From Lutjanus erythropterus (Eukaryota > Chordata > Actinopteri > Lutjaniformes > Lutjanidae): 64,000 bases of DNA. A model generated the notes under the pieces. It worked only from the letters and a program-made list of their open reading frames with translations. It was not told the origin of the DNA and ran no database searches. Below are positions 46,049 through 58,430 of this stretch, piece by piece; position 1 is the first letter of the stretch, and every line of letters begins with the position of its first letter. A program made the translations under genes and the position numbers. Location: NCBI GenBank assembly GCA_020091685.1, contig CM034603.1, forward strand, positions 18,065,584 to 18,129,583. The letters run 5' to 3'.

Positions 46049-47151
46049 CAGAGGTGGCTAAAGTACACACTGACTTTACTCAAGTCGAAATACAGATATA
46101 TAAAAAGTGATAAGGGTAAAAGTAGAAGTACTGATTCAACTTTTGTACTCAAAAAGTGAAAAAATACAGGCACTGAAATGTACTCAAAATATGAAAGACA
46201 AAAATCACCCTCTTTCTACTGGCTGTTTTTATGCGAATCCAACTGAACCTCACCTTTTCTCCATTACTGAGTGTCCCTCTCTGTTTGGTCTTGTTTCGTC
46301 TTATATGTTGTTTTTGTCTTGTTATGTCTTTTTCTTGCATCTTTGTACGTCTTTTTTGTCTTTTTGGCTTGGTACATTTTTATGTTGTTTTCATCCCATC
46401 ACGTCTTTTTTTGTCTTAATCGATCTTTTTGTATCTTTTTGTCTCTTTATGTCTTTTATTTCTTTTTCATCTTGTTGCGTCCTTTTTTTTTTGTCTTGTT
46501 GCGTCTTTTTTACGTCATTTTTGTCTAGTAAAGTCTTTTTCTTCTTGTTAGGTCTTTTAAGTCTTGGTACATCTTTTTTTGTCTTTTGAATTTTTTTCAT
46601 CTTGTTAAGTCTGTTATTTTGTTACATATTTTTGTTCTTAGTACATTTTTTGTCTTTTTTGTCCCTTACTTTTTTGTCTTTGAACTTTTTTTGTCTCGTT
46701 GGCAGGTTATCTTTTTCGACTTGATGTCTTATATGTGGTTTTTGTTGCGTTACGTCGTTCTTGTGATGTCTTTTTCATTTTGTCACATCTTTTTTGTCTT
46801 GTTACGGCTTTTATGTTGTTTGTCTTGTTCATTTGTCGTGTGTGATGTGCACTGATGGATGCACTAAGAAATAGAATTTTCTTTGTGTAATTGTCTCATC
46901 CATTTGGGTTGAAATCAGTCTTGATGTTGGGAACATGGTGCACAATGATACAAAAAAAAAAGAACAATAATTCCCATCAAAGGCATTAAAGCAAAAGTAA
47001 CAAGCTTGTACAATTAAAAATGTAAGGAGTAGATGAGTACATATATTTCTGTTCAAATGGTGGAAGTACAAGTAAAAAGTTGTCAGTACAGATGAAAATT
47101 GTACTTGAGTCCAGCAATGAAGTACTTAGAGTAAGTTACTTCCCGCCTCTG
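46049..47151. mobile_element. hAT-like MITE with expanded internal array (copy E2)
   Basis: The ends are CAGAGGTGG and CCGCCTCTG. They are flanked by GTAGAGCC (46041-46048) and GTAGTGCC (47152-47159), an 8-bp target duplication with one mismatch as expected for hAT elements. The element is 1,103 bp and its terminal 150-200 bp on each side match copies E1 and E3. The centre is a long tandem array. It encodes no transposase. Confidence 0.8.
46285..46835 (+). repeat. Internal minisatellite of MITE copy E2
   Basis: About 550 bp of T-rich units such as TTTTTGTCTTGTTACGTC, 14-24 bp long and always in the same orientation. The units diverge by substitutions and T-run length. The Phe/Leu/Ser-rich frames of up to 160 codons are translations of this array. 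Confidence 0.8.
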
Positions 47152-47159
47152 GTAGTGCC

Positions 47160-47616
47160 AAGGTTCAACCTGGCAAGCGTAAAGCATAAGTGACTAAAGA
47201 GTAATTTGCTCGTGCTTTAAATCAGAACAATGATCATTGTTCCTCGCTGTGAATGTGTCAGATGTGGGAATTACACACTGATCATGGCTCCTCCGTCACT
47301 GTTAAGAGTAAAGTTCCCACACAAAAAAACACGAAGTAAGAGAAGACTTAGAAGACGTGGGTGCTTTTCCAAAAGGAGAAATCTGCTGTGGAGGTGTCAA
47401 ACACACATTAGAGTGTACAGTGTCTTCTCATTTATTAGCCTTTATTGATGTGCTTTAATCACCAAGAGGAAATAAGTGACAGATTTGTCTTGCTGACATT
47501 GCTCTACAGACATATTGACGACTTGAAGAGTTTCACACTGCATACTGATCGCCTGCATATCGTACAAGGACAACAGCAAAGGACTTATGCTTGAACAGCA
47601 GACACACTGTGGCAGA
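47160..47616. other. Non-coding; no gene seen
   Basis: The frame at 47230-47448 is short, basic and unrelated to any family I recognise. Confidence 0.4.
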
Positions 47617-47765
47617 AACTAATGATTATTTCAGATAATAAATAATTTAACTTTTAATTATTCACTTAATCGTTCAAAAGATAATGCTGGTGTTTTTCTG
47701 TACTTTTCTTAATGTCAAATAAACCTATAAAAGGACCAAAACCAACAGGTCGATTTCTGAATTCT
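47617..47765. mobile_element. AATTAATCG-type repeat fragment
   Basis: AACTAATGATTATTTCAGAT, TTATTCACTTAATCGTTC and AAAGGACCAAAACCAACAG are degenerate pieces of the family. Confidence 0.35.
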
Positions 47766-47861
47766 CGACCCTGTCTGTAGTACTGAAGATGCACATGTTT
47801 AAAAACAGGTCACAAATATAGACTAGTGACAAGACCGAGACTTGGAGGGATTGAGATCAAG

Positions 47862-48342
47862 CAGGGTGACCAGATCCAAAAAGTGGGATAAAAAGTACAT
47901 TTACGTGGGACAATGTGGGACATGTTACCAATGCTGAGAGGTAGTCTAAAATTGTCTCCCAATTCTATTCTGCCCCATAGCCCAAATCAAATCTGTATTT
48001 TGCCCTCTGGGTAGCACACAGTAGACAATAGATTAGTCATTTCTTCGTCTTTGTTGCAGCTGCATTTTCCTTTTTTTTATTCTGCTTTAATCTCCAGAGT
48101 CTGTGACTTGGAGGTGACTTGCAAATTCCCCATTGGGTGTAGGGTAGCAAAGACAGGTTGACCTGCACTCGGCAGCCTTCCCTGCTTTCTTCACAGTTGC
48201 TGGATAAAAGCCCAGATTTTTCAGAAAAGTGTCTGTCCTGCAGTGGTTTGACTTTTGAAAACTAGAACCAGGCAAGTTGTGGGACATCATCTCGATATGT
48301 GGGGTGGTGGGACAAGGGATAAAAAGGACATCTGGTAATCCT
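47862..48342. mobile_element. hAT-like MITE, CAGGGTGACCAGAT ends
   Basis: The left end is CAGGGTGACCAGATCC and the right end ACATCTGGTAATCCT, an imperfect inverted pair. The flanking 8-mers AGATCAAG (47854-47861) and AAGTCAAG (48343-48350) match at 6 of 8. The interior has repeated GTGGGACA motifs. It is inserted into a stretch of AAGACCGAG/AAGACCAAG repeats. Confidence 0.65.
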
Positions 48343-48350
48343 AAGTCAAG

Positions 48351-48789
48351 ACCAAGACCAAGGCAGGGCGAGACCGAGTCAAGACAGAATGCTGTCACAT
48401 CTCTACCTCTCTCACACAAGTAATGTTCTGTGTTGTCATTGTTAATTACAAGCAAAAACGTAACTTAGCTCGCTGGCTTTGCTAGCATCACTTACATTTA
48501 GTTCCCTGTTTCCTTTGTAAGTGCAGATGAAAGTTTGGTGTGGTCCCAGCCCTCTCAGTAACTGTTGCATGGCAAAATTTATAGGCTACATATTGTGTGC
48601 GTCATCTTTTGGATATTGTTTTACAGATGAAGTATTTGTGGTTTATTTTATTACAGAATATTTGTGTGACATCTCCTCCCAGATAACCACAGCTTCCTCT
48701 CCTGACTCCTGCATTCACTTTGTTGGAGTGTTTGTGGAGGAAGGCGGGGAGGGGTGAAAGCCATTAGCGGCAAACAAATCATTTTTATT
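48351..48789. other. Non-coding; no gene seen
   Basis: The AAGACCAAG-type repeats continue to about 48395. The remainder is unremarkable. Confidence 0.4.
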
Positions 48790-48938
48790 CAGTTTTTTGG
48801 GGGCTTTTTGTACTATTATTTGACAGGACAACCGAACACTGATATGAAAGGGTGGGGAGAGACAGTGGATGGAGCCACTGTAGAGGAGTCTCAGTACATA
48901 GGGTGCACCGTGTACCAACCGAGCCACCAGGACAATCC
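48790..48938 (-). mobile_element. tRNA-derived SINE (second family)
   Basis: On the minus strand it begins TCCTGGTGGCTCGGTTGGTAC, a tRNA-like 5' head with an A-box (TGGCTCGGTTGG). It continues through CTCTCCCCACCCTTTC and GTTCGGTTGTCCTGTCAAAT to a GCCCCC-A-rich tail. The B-box region is deleted between 48860 and 48890. Confidence 0.7.
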
Positions 48939-50485
48939 AGTTTTAAAAATTTAAAACTAGATACAAGTCCGATTATTGGGTGACTTTGAAGCAGGAGGTT
49001 TTACATCCAATCACAGTAATGGTGTTAACATATAAAATAAATCAATGCACAAGCAATTTAGTGATATCCCTATGGGTGTGGTCTTAACCAGATAAAAATG
49101 GGGTCGAGGACACGACGAAGATATCTAGTTTTGTCATAACTACAAGCTAAAATCCCACATTATTAAATTTAGATAAATTATATCAGAGGAAAAACATCAA
49201 ATCCTCACATTTAAGAAGCTGGAACCAGTAGATGTTTGGTGTTTTTGCTCGATAAATTGATTTTTTTTTCTCCATTGATTACTTAAGTTATTGTTTCTGC
49301 ATCTTTAATACAGTCTTCACCATTATTCCACAACAACAAAAAGACATTATATACATATACAGTATAGCATCTTCTATAGCATCATCCAGACAAAATCATT
49401 TTCGCAATGCAATATGACCAGTAATGTTTCCTTTTCCTGGTTTCATATGACTCTCAACAACAAGACAACTCCCTTTGTCTTGACTCCTGTGTCTCCTGCA
49501 AACACTGTGAGCTGCAGACAAACATAACCGATTGCAGTATTTGTTGTTTTTTAATTAAATTCCACGAGGCTGCTTCCCCACGATTTTATGGTCCCTAATG
49601 GATGATGAAATGTCAGGTTTGGCATTATGACAAATCACAGTAATCAGATCAATCGCCATACAAGAACATTTTCCACCTATGATGACGACTTGCCTTTTAT
49701 GCCATTTTGAAGTCTATTGCCATTTCAGGGCCCTCCAGAGTATATACACCTATATTAACTAAATGGCGAGAGGGGCAAGCTAATATTTTGAGTGTCAAGT
49801 ATGTCATTGTTTGTGGTTGTTGGGTAAATATGTATGTGGGGTGGAAATCCTGATAAAATACTAGAAGAAAGAAGAAGAAAATCGATAAGGTGTGAGGTAT
49901 AGAGATAAAGGAAAGAAGAGAAGAAGGAGCAAGTGTGTGTGTGTTGAGTGTTAGAAATAAAGTGATCAAAGATTCTCACACGCACCATACTGGGGTTTAT
50001 TCATAAGCCAAGCTGTTGCTTGTCATTTGGCCAGAGCCACTTAGAGCTCCTGGGAAATAAATGATCCATGTCTCCATCTGAATAGAGAGCCACATGTTGT
50101 CAAGTCAATACTCGGCTATTGAATCGCAGACAAAGACTTCCCTGTAAGGCAAGAAAGCTTGACCTTCAGAAAATCACAACTCTTTCAGTGTGTGGTAAAG
50201 AGCTCCGTCCGTCTGTCTGCCCTCGCGTCTTTCTGCCTGAAAGCCCAGGAAAATATATTTTAGATGTAACCAAGGTCTTGGCTGACGATTCAGAAGTATT
50301 TCTCGTGTGATACACGTTTCACTTCGACAAATATGGTGTTATATGTTATTTCATTAGCTACTATTACTCATGCACATTTGTAGTGTGCAGCAAGAGGGCA
50401 GCAGATGAGTGCTCACTCCATACTTAAGGATTAAAGAGCATACTCTCTTTTGAAAAACAATGAAATAGCCAGAATTTACCTTCAT
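48939..50485. other. Mostly unique non-coding DNA
   Basis: A degenerate AATTAATCG fragment lies near 49185-49305. From 49550 to 50330 there is repeat-free sequence of balanced composition. No exon supported. Confidence 0.4.
49550..49790. promoter_or_regulatory. Candidate conserved non-coding element
   Basis: TTTTTAATTAAATTCC, CCTAATGGATGATG, CAGTAATCAGATCAATCG and CTATATTAACTAAATGG give several homeodomain/PBX-like cores in 240 bp. The call rests on motif and composition only. Confidence 0.22.
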
Positions 50486-50995
50486 TAGAGGTAGACAGTC
50501 ATGAAGTACAAATACTTAGTTACTGTCCTTAAGTAGAGTTTTCAGGTATCTTTACTTGAGTACTTATTTTTCTGACAACTTTTTAATTTTACTCCTAGAT
50601 TTTAAAACAAGTGTCTATACTTCTTACTCCTTACATTTTCAAAACACGCTTGCTACATTAGTTTTAATGCATTTTAGTGGAATTATCAATTACTTTTATT
50701 GTGTCATTGCATGAAAATAACGTAAAAAGACAAAGACAATGGAACAAGACACAAGATGTCACCAGCACAGTGACGAAAACGAATGAAAAGAGAGGGAGAC
50801 TCAGCCCTGGAGAAGTTAGTTTTGTACAGAAACAGCCAGTGAAAATGTCCTTCAGAGGACAACTTTTTAATTTTATACTTTGAGAACACTTCAGAGCCTG
50901 TACTTTTTCAATTTTACTTGAGTAAAGAAGTTGAATCAGTACTTTTACTTTTGCCAGTCTTTTTTTTTTTTTTTTTTACGCAACTGCCACCTCAG
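50486..50995. mobile_element. hAT-like MITE, short-array copy (E3)
   Basis: The ends are TAGAGGTAG and CCACCTCAG, with 8-bp flanks ACCTTCAT (50478-50485) and ACCTTCAC (50996-51003) differing at one base. It is in reverse orientation compared with E1 and E2 and only 510 bp. Its centre keeps just a few GTCTTGTT-like units (on the minus strand around 50715-50760), so it shows the family before array expansion. A T-run lies at 50961-50978. Confidence 0.75.
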
Positions 50996-51003
50996 ACCTT
51001 CAC

Positions 51004-51741
51004 TATACCATGTTGTCCTCCAGACAATCAAGTGACTGTAGTTTATCCCTATTCTCTGATTCTTTAAGCACACTGCCTCTCTGCCCACAGCTGGTTTAAT
51101 CACACATTGTTCGATCTAAAAAGAAACACCAGAAGACAATTCTCTCTGTGGTCAGTGGCTTGCATTGTATCTGGTAGTTCTTATTTCAGGCTCCCGTTGG
51201 CCTGAGTTTAGCCAGCTCGCCGATGAGATGATTTGCTTGAGGCGAGAGCTTGGGGAAGAGCCTGGGGCAGGGCTGAGACATCAAACACCAAAAGAAACAC
51301 TGATGGAGAGAGGAGCACAAGAGCCTGTCATCAGTCATAACTCCGCCAGGACACGCTGCTGGAATCCAGGCTATCGGAGGCTGTTGTCATGACTACTGAT
51401 TACTATAGCAGGACGAATCCGTGAGCAGTGGTCAGTGGTGAAGGTCTGTAATGTTAAACAGCACAGACTGGGTTGCACCAACAAAAAACTATTTAATCTA
51501 ATCTCAGACTAAATTATTTATCTAAGTTCAGAGTTTAGCAAAACTAGGCTTAAAATGAGTTATTCCAGATTTAAATTAAAAACTAATCTGTTTATTACAT
51601 CCAAATGTATTGGTATAAACCAAAATTAAATAGAATTTAATGAATATGCTTGCTTACCCAAAATAAAAATGAGGGAGTGAATTAAATAAATACGTTTGAG
51701 TGCTTTTGTGACTAAGTATAAAAGTAGGCGAAAACTGTTTT
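51004..51741. other. Non-coding; no gene seen
   Basis: A plus-strand frame at 51165-51392 follows an acceptor-like TTATTTCAG but matches no family I recognise and ends in a stop without a donor. Confidence 0.4.
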
Positions 51742-52066
51742 TTGCTACCTAGTTAAAAACTAAAATGTGATACTGTTTGCTAGCTTGCTAAAAAGTGAAC
51801 AAAACATTAAGTTGTTTATTAGTCAGTTAAGAATTAAATAAAATGTGACATTATTTGCTAGCTTCCCAAAATTTAACAATACGTTACATTCTTTGCCAGC
51901 TAACAAAATAAAAAAAAAATTAACATTGTTTGGTCACTGCTAAAAAGTGAATAAAATGAGACATTGTTTGTTAGCTCACTAAAGTAAACAAAATGGGACA
52001 TTTGCTAGCTAAAAACTAAACAAAACATTACATTGTTTGCTAGCCAGCTAAAAAATTACTTTGCCT
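51742..52066. repeat. Degenerate minisatellite, TTTGCTAGC core
   Basis: About seven imperfect units of 40-50 bp with the pattern GCTAGC...CTAAAAAGTGAACAAAA...ACATTGTTT. The units vary by indels. Confidence 0.7.
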
Positions 52067-55000
52067 TGTTAACCTACTCATGATGGCTCAGTAGAGAGGC
52101 TGAATCAGAGTCCCTTAACTTTCTTTGAGGAACTTGATTAATTTGCTCAGTCCATCTAAAAAATGTAGCCATTTTAAAAGTTACACCTCATCATGTGTAA
52201 GTTTAAAGTTAATACTGGATCATATTTTAAATTGGAGTTTAAAAGTTTGTTGCAACATAATTCAAAGTTAAAACATAGTTTAATCAGGTTTAAAAATTAA
52301 TTCCTGTTCGTTCAGTCTAGCTTTAGAGTATTGAAAGATGGACCTGAACTCAGGATAAGTAACATATTGTCTTTTTTTTTTATCTCGATAAGGCTGAGGC
52401 TGGCTAGAGAAAACCACCACATTCTGCTGCCCTGCCATGGCCTCCTGACAGTCCACCCCCGTGTAGATAGGTAGCCACAAATGAGCTCATTTAAAACGAG
52501 ACTGTAGCTGCGTCAAGGCTAAAAGTCAGACAGCCAACTCTGACAGGTGTCAGAGTTCCCGGTTGCATCCTCAGTGAGGGCAGTGTACTGCACTCCTTTC
52601 ACCTTCAAGTGCAATAGGTATATTTTCACCGGTAGGTGTGTATTTTTTAGAACCAGAAAGTGAGGATTTAGAGTTCTTTTATTAGGAGATATTGGCAGTA
52701 CTCTTAAAATATGGCACTGGGAATTATTTGTATAATGCACAAAATAAAGTCTTAATCAAAAGTCATATTTCACATTTGAAAATAATATTTGTTGTCATAA
52801 CAGATGGTATTCATTAATATTTCCACTTTGTGATGCTCAAACATGTCTTGTCAATTACTGACTGTACAAATACACAAGGCCTGACGAGACTTGAAGCACG
52901 TTCTGTACTGTGTGGGCAGTTCATTATCCACACTGGTTCAGTGATTTTGGGTAGACAAACTTGAAAAACCACGCAGTTTGTTTAGTTGTCTCAAACATGT
53001 GCGCGATAATGAAACAATAAATAAATAAACCACAATAAAACCTCAGATGATCAGTGTAACTGTATCAAATTTTAATTATCAGGACAAGACGCAGGTGCAG
53101 CGGCGATATGGGTTTGTTTTGCATCAGTGAAAACATCGACATCACAAAAGACTTTGAATTTCAGTCTATCAGCACATTTCAACAAAATGGTGATAATACT
53201 GATAACCATGATAACTGGAAATTTTCATACTGTATCATCTATAAAACAAATGATTTGAAAACATTTGAAAAGTTGGACTTGTTGACAATAAACAGGACAG
53301 TATCAACCCTCCAAGACAAGTATAATGGACCCTGGGTTGGACCCTGGAATTCATAAGGTCCTACTTTGTTAATAATTAGCATTAGAGACTTTTTTGTTTG
53401 TGAATAATTTGATGAATCTTTACCAGCAGTGGCCGTGTGTGGCTGGAAGTACCACAGATGCATTTTTGTGTACTTAAAGATGTTGGTCTGGCTATGGAAA
53501 GATTATATAATAACTGAGCTCAAAATGAAAGCCGAGTTCGAAGATGGGTGTGATCCACACGAGGATTGCTGTGTACACATGTAGTAATGACTGCTGGCTA
53601 CTCATCAGCATGTTGATGGGTTTGTGTGATCCCAACATGCTCTCTTCTTCTTCTTTAGATGTTTTTGTTGACTTGGTGAAATCTTAGCGCTGTATGTTAG
53701 TGTAGTTTTGCGTTGCTGTATTGTTTTATGTTTGAATTTGTGCCTTGCCTTTGTGCAGTTAGCGTTGTTTTACATGCATCCATCACACCTTTATTATGGA
53801 TTGTTTGGCTTCAGTACTGTTTTATTTCTATCTTGGAATGAGGTATGTGGAAATACTTGCCGTTTGTGTTATCTTTGAGACCCCTAAAACATATTTTACT
53901 GGATAAGTGTTTGGCCATAAAAAACTTTGATGATACTGCGAATGTCATCCAGTTCATAAAAACTTGGTTTCACAGTTTTGGAGAGCTTCATAAATGTCTT
54001 CTTTAACCCTCCAGCTAACTTAATATGCTGTGCCAAAGGCAAATTAATTTTATTTTCCTCAAGGATACCTCCAGGGTGTATATGTGTGTAAGTACTTTGT
54101 CACACAGTAACATGTTTTTGTAGATCATGAAAGATGGTGAGATCTGCATACAAGTAGAAAATGTTTTCTGTTTGCAAGTAATGTCAGCTGAAATATGATG
54201 GTCCTCAGTTTCCTGCATGATGTTCTTATATTTTGAAGATTAATTGATAATGAAAATACTTGAGTTTGAGTGAGTTTCATCCTTACTTAAATACCTGCTA
54301 CGAAAAAGAGGAAGAGATTACACTGTAAAAATGAAAAGAAAAAATTGAGAAAATGTCAAGTTTAAAGACAACTTACTTAAACGAAAGATTATGTAAGGAA
54401 GCGGAGTAAATTATTTCAACAAATGAATAGTGTTTAGCATTTTTTAAAGTTTATTTCAAAACTCAAGAGGTTGAGTTTGATTCAAAACTCAAAAATCTAG
54501 TGAAGTTGCCTTGAAATGATGAGTTTTCTTTACAGGTACAGTTCTTCCTTATTAATAAGATCATGTAACTGATGATATCCCACAGTTTAAACACAACTCA
54601 TTGCCTGACAACACTGTCAACATCCCGATATTTGAGATAAACCTGAATGTGAAAGCCTGACATTTCAGTGTTATTCAATGGAGCATGTTTCACTTCCACA
54701 TCACCTCTTCCTGACATGTGTTGTCAATATAATTAAGCCGAATGTTTTCATGTGTTTGTTTTACATTGGCAACAAGCTACTTGATAAGCCCAAACACAGC
54801 ATGTCCTGTCACTGAGTGAAAGTATGAAAGAAACCTTTTTACCTTCCCAATGTTTTCATGCCTGTCTGCTTCTGAGAAAACAACAACCACAAAGAATCAA
54901 CTCATGAGTCTAATTAGAGCCACAAAACACTAACAGTGGCTCCTCTGTGAGATACCAAGAGATGTTTTGGCAGCCATGGCAGGATTTTTATATTAATTTA

Positions 55001-56010
55001 TTTACCTTTTTATTTATTTATCAATCTATTTTTCTTCTCTGAGGAAACAGTGGTGACGCAGAAAATGAGAAACCTGAAAAATAAAGAAATATCCCCTCCA
55101 TTAAATTACCAGCCAGCGCGAGCAAAAGGTGACAAGGTGTATCCAATTAAAAGTAGGGAAATGATCATGATATGGCTGGATGGAAAGTAAACACTCACCA
55201 CTTATTATGATAAATGCGGGCTTCTTTTGGGGATTGCCAGCTCAGTGCGACTCAAATAATCATATTGCTCAGTATCTTTTGCCTCACACGCTCATGTCAG
55301 AGATCCAGGGACCAGTTGCACAAAACACCTTAAGACGTCTCAGTGGTTTCTTTAATGTGTAATGAAATCAACAATAAATAAATAACCCAATAGAGAAAGA
55401 TGCCATTTTTATTATGAATGAAGTCTGTAAAGAGATTTCTCTCACTGTTAGCCATACAGGCTAACAGTTAGTCAAACCTAATGGTTACTTGAAGTAAGCT
55501 GTAAGTTCGCTTTGAGTTATTCTTACCAGTTTTGTTGGATTTCTTTCTGTAATTAGTGGTCACTTTTGGCCAGAACAGACCAGTTGTCATAAGTTTTTGG
55601 ACCTCTTGGACGGAGGCGATAACGGGTATCATAAGTGCCAGTGCAAGCAAACAAACCGTCTCCATGGAAACTGGAGAGGTCTCTCTTTCAGTGCAGTTAA
55701 TGCTTTAAGGTTTTTCCTTAACTGATGAAACCTTTTAAGGGATTCTGTACAACACACTTAAATAAATCCCTCAGCCAAGAAGAACCTAAGCCATTAGTGT
55801 AATACTTAAGAAGGTGTTTTGTGCAGCCGGCCCCAGAGCTTCTCTCAGCTAAATGCCACTTCATTTTAATTCAATGCACACAGTGGGACAAGTGTTGTAT
55901 TAATTTTCTCATTGATTATTCAAACTTCAGGGCTTTAGAGCTGGAAGTCAGTGGCTGCTATAAATATATCACAAAAATATCAGGCCTGAGACTGTGAGCA
56001 AGAAGATTTC
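52067..56010. other. Non-coding; no gene seen
   Basis: Nearly 4 kb of AT-rich sequence. I found no splice-supported exon, RNA gene or clear repeat in it. The short open frames lie on both strands and look random. Confidence 0.45.
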
Positions 56011-56038
56011 TTGAGAAATGATGAGAACTTTTTGCTCC

Positions 56039-56213
56039 TCACTGTTTGTGTGTGGTTTTTATGTGTGTGTGTGTTTGTGTATTTGTCTCTAATATGTGCC
56101 AAGCTGGAGCACACATTGAGGCTGTGTGTGTGTGTGCATATGTGTGTACTCCTTTGCTCCCCTGCTGACAGTGTGTGGGTGATGGATGGCAGTTGTGTGT
56201 ACCGCCTGTTATG
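56039..56213. repeat. Interrupted GT-rich tract
   Basis: Several short GTGTGTG runs (56046-56085, 56123-56146, 56170-56200) are separated by unique sequence, leading up to the CA microsatellite. Confidence 0.6.

Positions 56214-56271
<58 letters not shown>
56214..56271. repeat. (CA)n microsatellite
   Basis: About 29 uninterrupted CA units, the longest simple repeat in the window. With the GT-rich tract on its left it forms complementary sequence on one strand. Confidence 0.95.
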
Positions 56272-56274
<3 letters not shown>

Positions 56275-58265
56275 GCAAGCAGTTTGAATAGCTAGTCTTA
56301 TTACACAGACATAAGCAGGATGACAATGCTCTCTAATGGAGATGCTAACGCTGTGTCACACGCTCCCCTCTGCATATTCTTACTAATCTGGACAAGTCTG
56401 CCTTCGAGCATGTTGATTTGTTGCTAATGAGACAAGCCTATCCTGCTTCGCTTTAAACGAGGAAACATCTCAGCAATGTGTAATAATACACTTTCTTTTC
56501 TTTGTTATAGTAATTGCCGTAAAATATTTCAAAAATGATGTCAAATGAAATAATTAAAAGAAATCAATACATCTTCACCCATGAAATTTGACAAACCCTT
56601 TCTGCAGACATGCAGCCATTTATTTAATGTCTCCTTCAGTGCCTTTGAGATGTAGTAAACAGCTACATCGCCCTGTTGCATCTACACAAGCTGGCTTTGA
56701 TGGATGGAGCCCCAGCAGCAGAGACGCGCAGGCTGAAGCTAAAAATCTGGGCTTCTTATTTTGTTTGCGCGTCCTGTGGGCGTCTCTGGGGTTAGATTGA
56801 GGCAAAGTCAGATTAAGCTTCCCTCGCCATCTCCGAGTAAATATCACGGAGAGGCACATAACTGGGTTGCAGTGTGTATACAGAGAAGTGCACAGTCAAA
56901 AACTACACCAATTAGTGTTCACAAGATTTTAATGTCAGCAGTTTCATGTCTACATCTAAATCTTATTGGATTGTCCTTACTGAAATGTCTGCAGTAGAAA
57001 CTTTTGTAGTATTAAATAATTAGCGTTGGAAGAAAAAGAATGATTCACATCAGGAATCAAAGTTCTTATCTTGCACATGATTATCTTCTATCTTCTATAT
57101 TGAGACATACAAGAATATATTCATGTATGCCAGTAATAATGTTATTGAACAAGAAAGGCAGAACTCAGCAATCGTCAAATTTTCATCAACACATTTCAAT
57201 GCACATTATGAAGCACTGCGTTTAAAAAGGTTGATGGAAACGAGGCACAGGGGTAAAAAAGATTTTTAAATGCAAAGCTATTCTCTCTTGAAAGATTATG
57301 AATCGATGCAGAACAATCTGAATCAAAGGCTGAATTAATTGGATGGTGGGCGTAAACGTGTGTCATGTTTATGGACCAAACTAAGCTTCTTCTAAGTTTT
57401 TGTGAGGATGTGACAGTGAGAGCGACTGCAGATGGATACAGTCTGACTGGTCCACACTGGCTTAAAAACTGCAATACAGAAGCATTTTAGCTTTTATGAA
57501 GATGATGGGAAAAAGGACCTGGACAACAGCCACACTGTAGGTAACTAACTAAAGTAATTATGGATCATTACTGACATGTATGTTAGCAAGCAGCAAAAAT
57601 AAATTATTTTTATTATTATTATTTTTTTTTTTGCCTTTTTTTTTGAAAATGAGCTAATATACTACTAGTGAATATTCAACTCACATGAAAGATAAGCTGT
57701 TCTGCTCCAAGAGGAGGAGGAGAAGAAGAAGCTGGTTCCATTGTCTGTGTCCCATGATGAAATAATTACAACTTACAATTAAAAGAGAGTCACAAGGTGG
57801 CCCAGGCTACTTTAAGTCTAGTTTAAGTGGTGTTGGGCAAAAAACTGATTTTGTCTCTGGTTCACAACCTTTCCTTCTTCTACTCAGTTTATTAATGTAG
57901 CTTATGCAGCCAGCCTCTGATGAAACTATGTGTTGAGTTGTCTAGTTTCTTCACTCCAAACCAGATGAATGGCCTGAATGGTGCCTAATTGGCACATTCT
58001 TTTATTGTGATGTTTCCTGACAGGATATTTGTCGTTGTTTTTATTATCCCTTATTTTTATCTTTACCTTGCCTTTACGACATACTACACTGTCAAACATA
58101 ACATGTAACATAATGAAAAACGATTTGAACTTTATTGTATTATACATACAATATTTTATCTTTTATCTGTACACTCTTTGTAATTTGTATATAATTGCTT
58201 TTAGCTTGTTAACTGAAACTTTTAACTTTAAACTTTTCTTGTTTCACTGTGTTACTAAGTAAAAT
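56272..58265. other. Non-coding; no gene seen
   Basis: AT-rich sequence with a T-rich tract at 57605-57642. No exon supported. Confidence 0.45.
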
Positions 58266-58430
58266 CAGTGGTGGACAAAGTACTCAACCCCAGTACTTGA
58301 GTCAAAGTATAGATACTCCTGATCAAATATTACTCAACTACAAGTGAAAGTTGATCAGTCAGAATTTTACTTGAGTTAAAGCACATGCTTTTAAAAATAC
58401 CTAAGTATTCAAAATGTACTTTGTTACTGT
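58266..58430. mobile_element. CAGTGGTGGACAAAGTAC-type hAT-like MITE fragment
   Basis: It starts CAGTGGTGGACAAAGTACTC, and contains GTACTTGAGTCAAAGTATAG and TTTTACTTGAGTTAAAGC. It is related in style to, but distinct from, the CAGAGGTGG family. The right terminus is missing. Confidence 0.55.

Noticed and set aside
46107-46589. A 160-codon frame rich in Phe, Leu and Ser, looking like a membrane protein
   Set aside because: It translates the T-rich minisatellite inside MITE copy E2. All three plus-strand frames give similar hydrophobic repeats.
48087-48455. A 122-codon minus-strand frame
   Set aside because: It lies across the right half of a hAT-like MITE and the AAGACC repeat stretch.
51165-51392. 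An open frame after an acceptor-like TTATTTCAG
   Set aside because: No domain similarity, ends in a stop with no partner exon upstream in matching phase.
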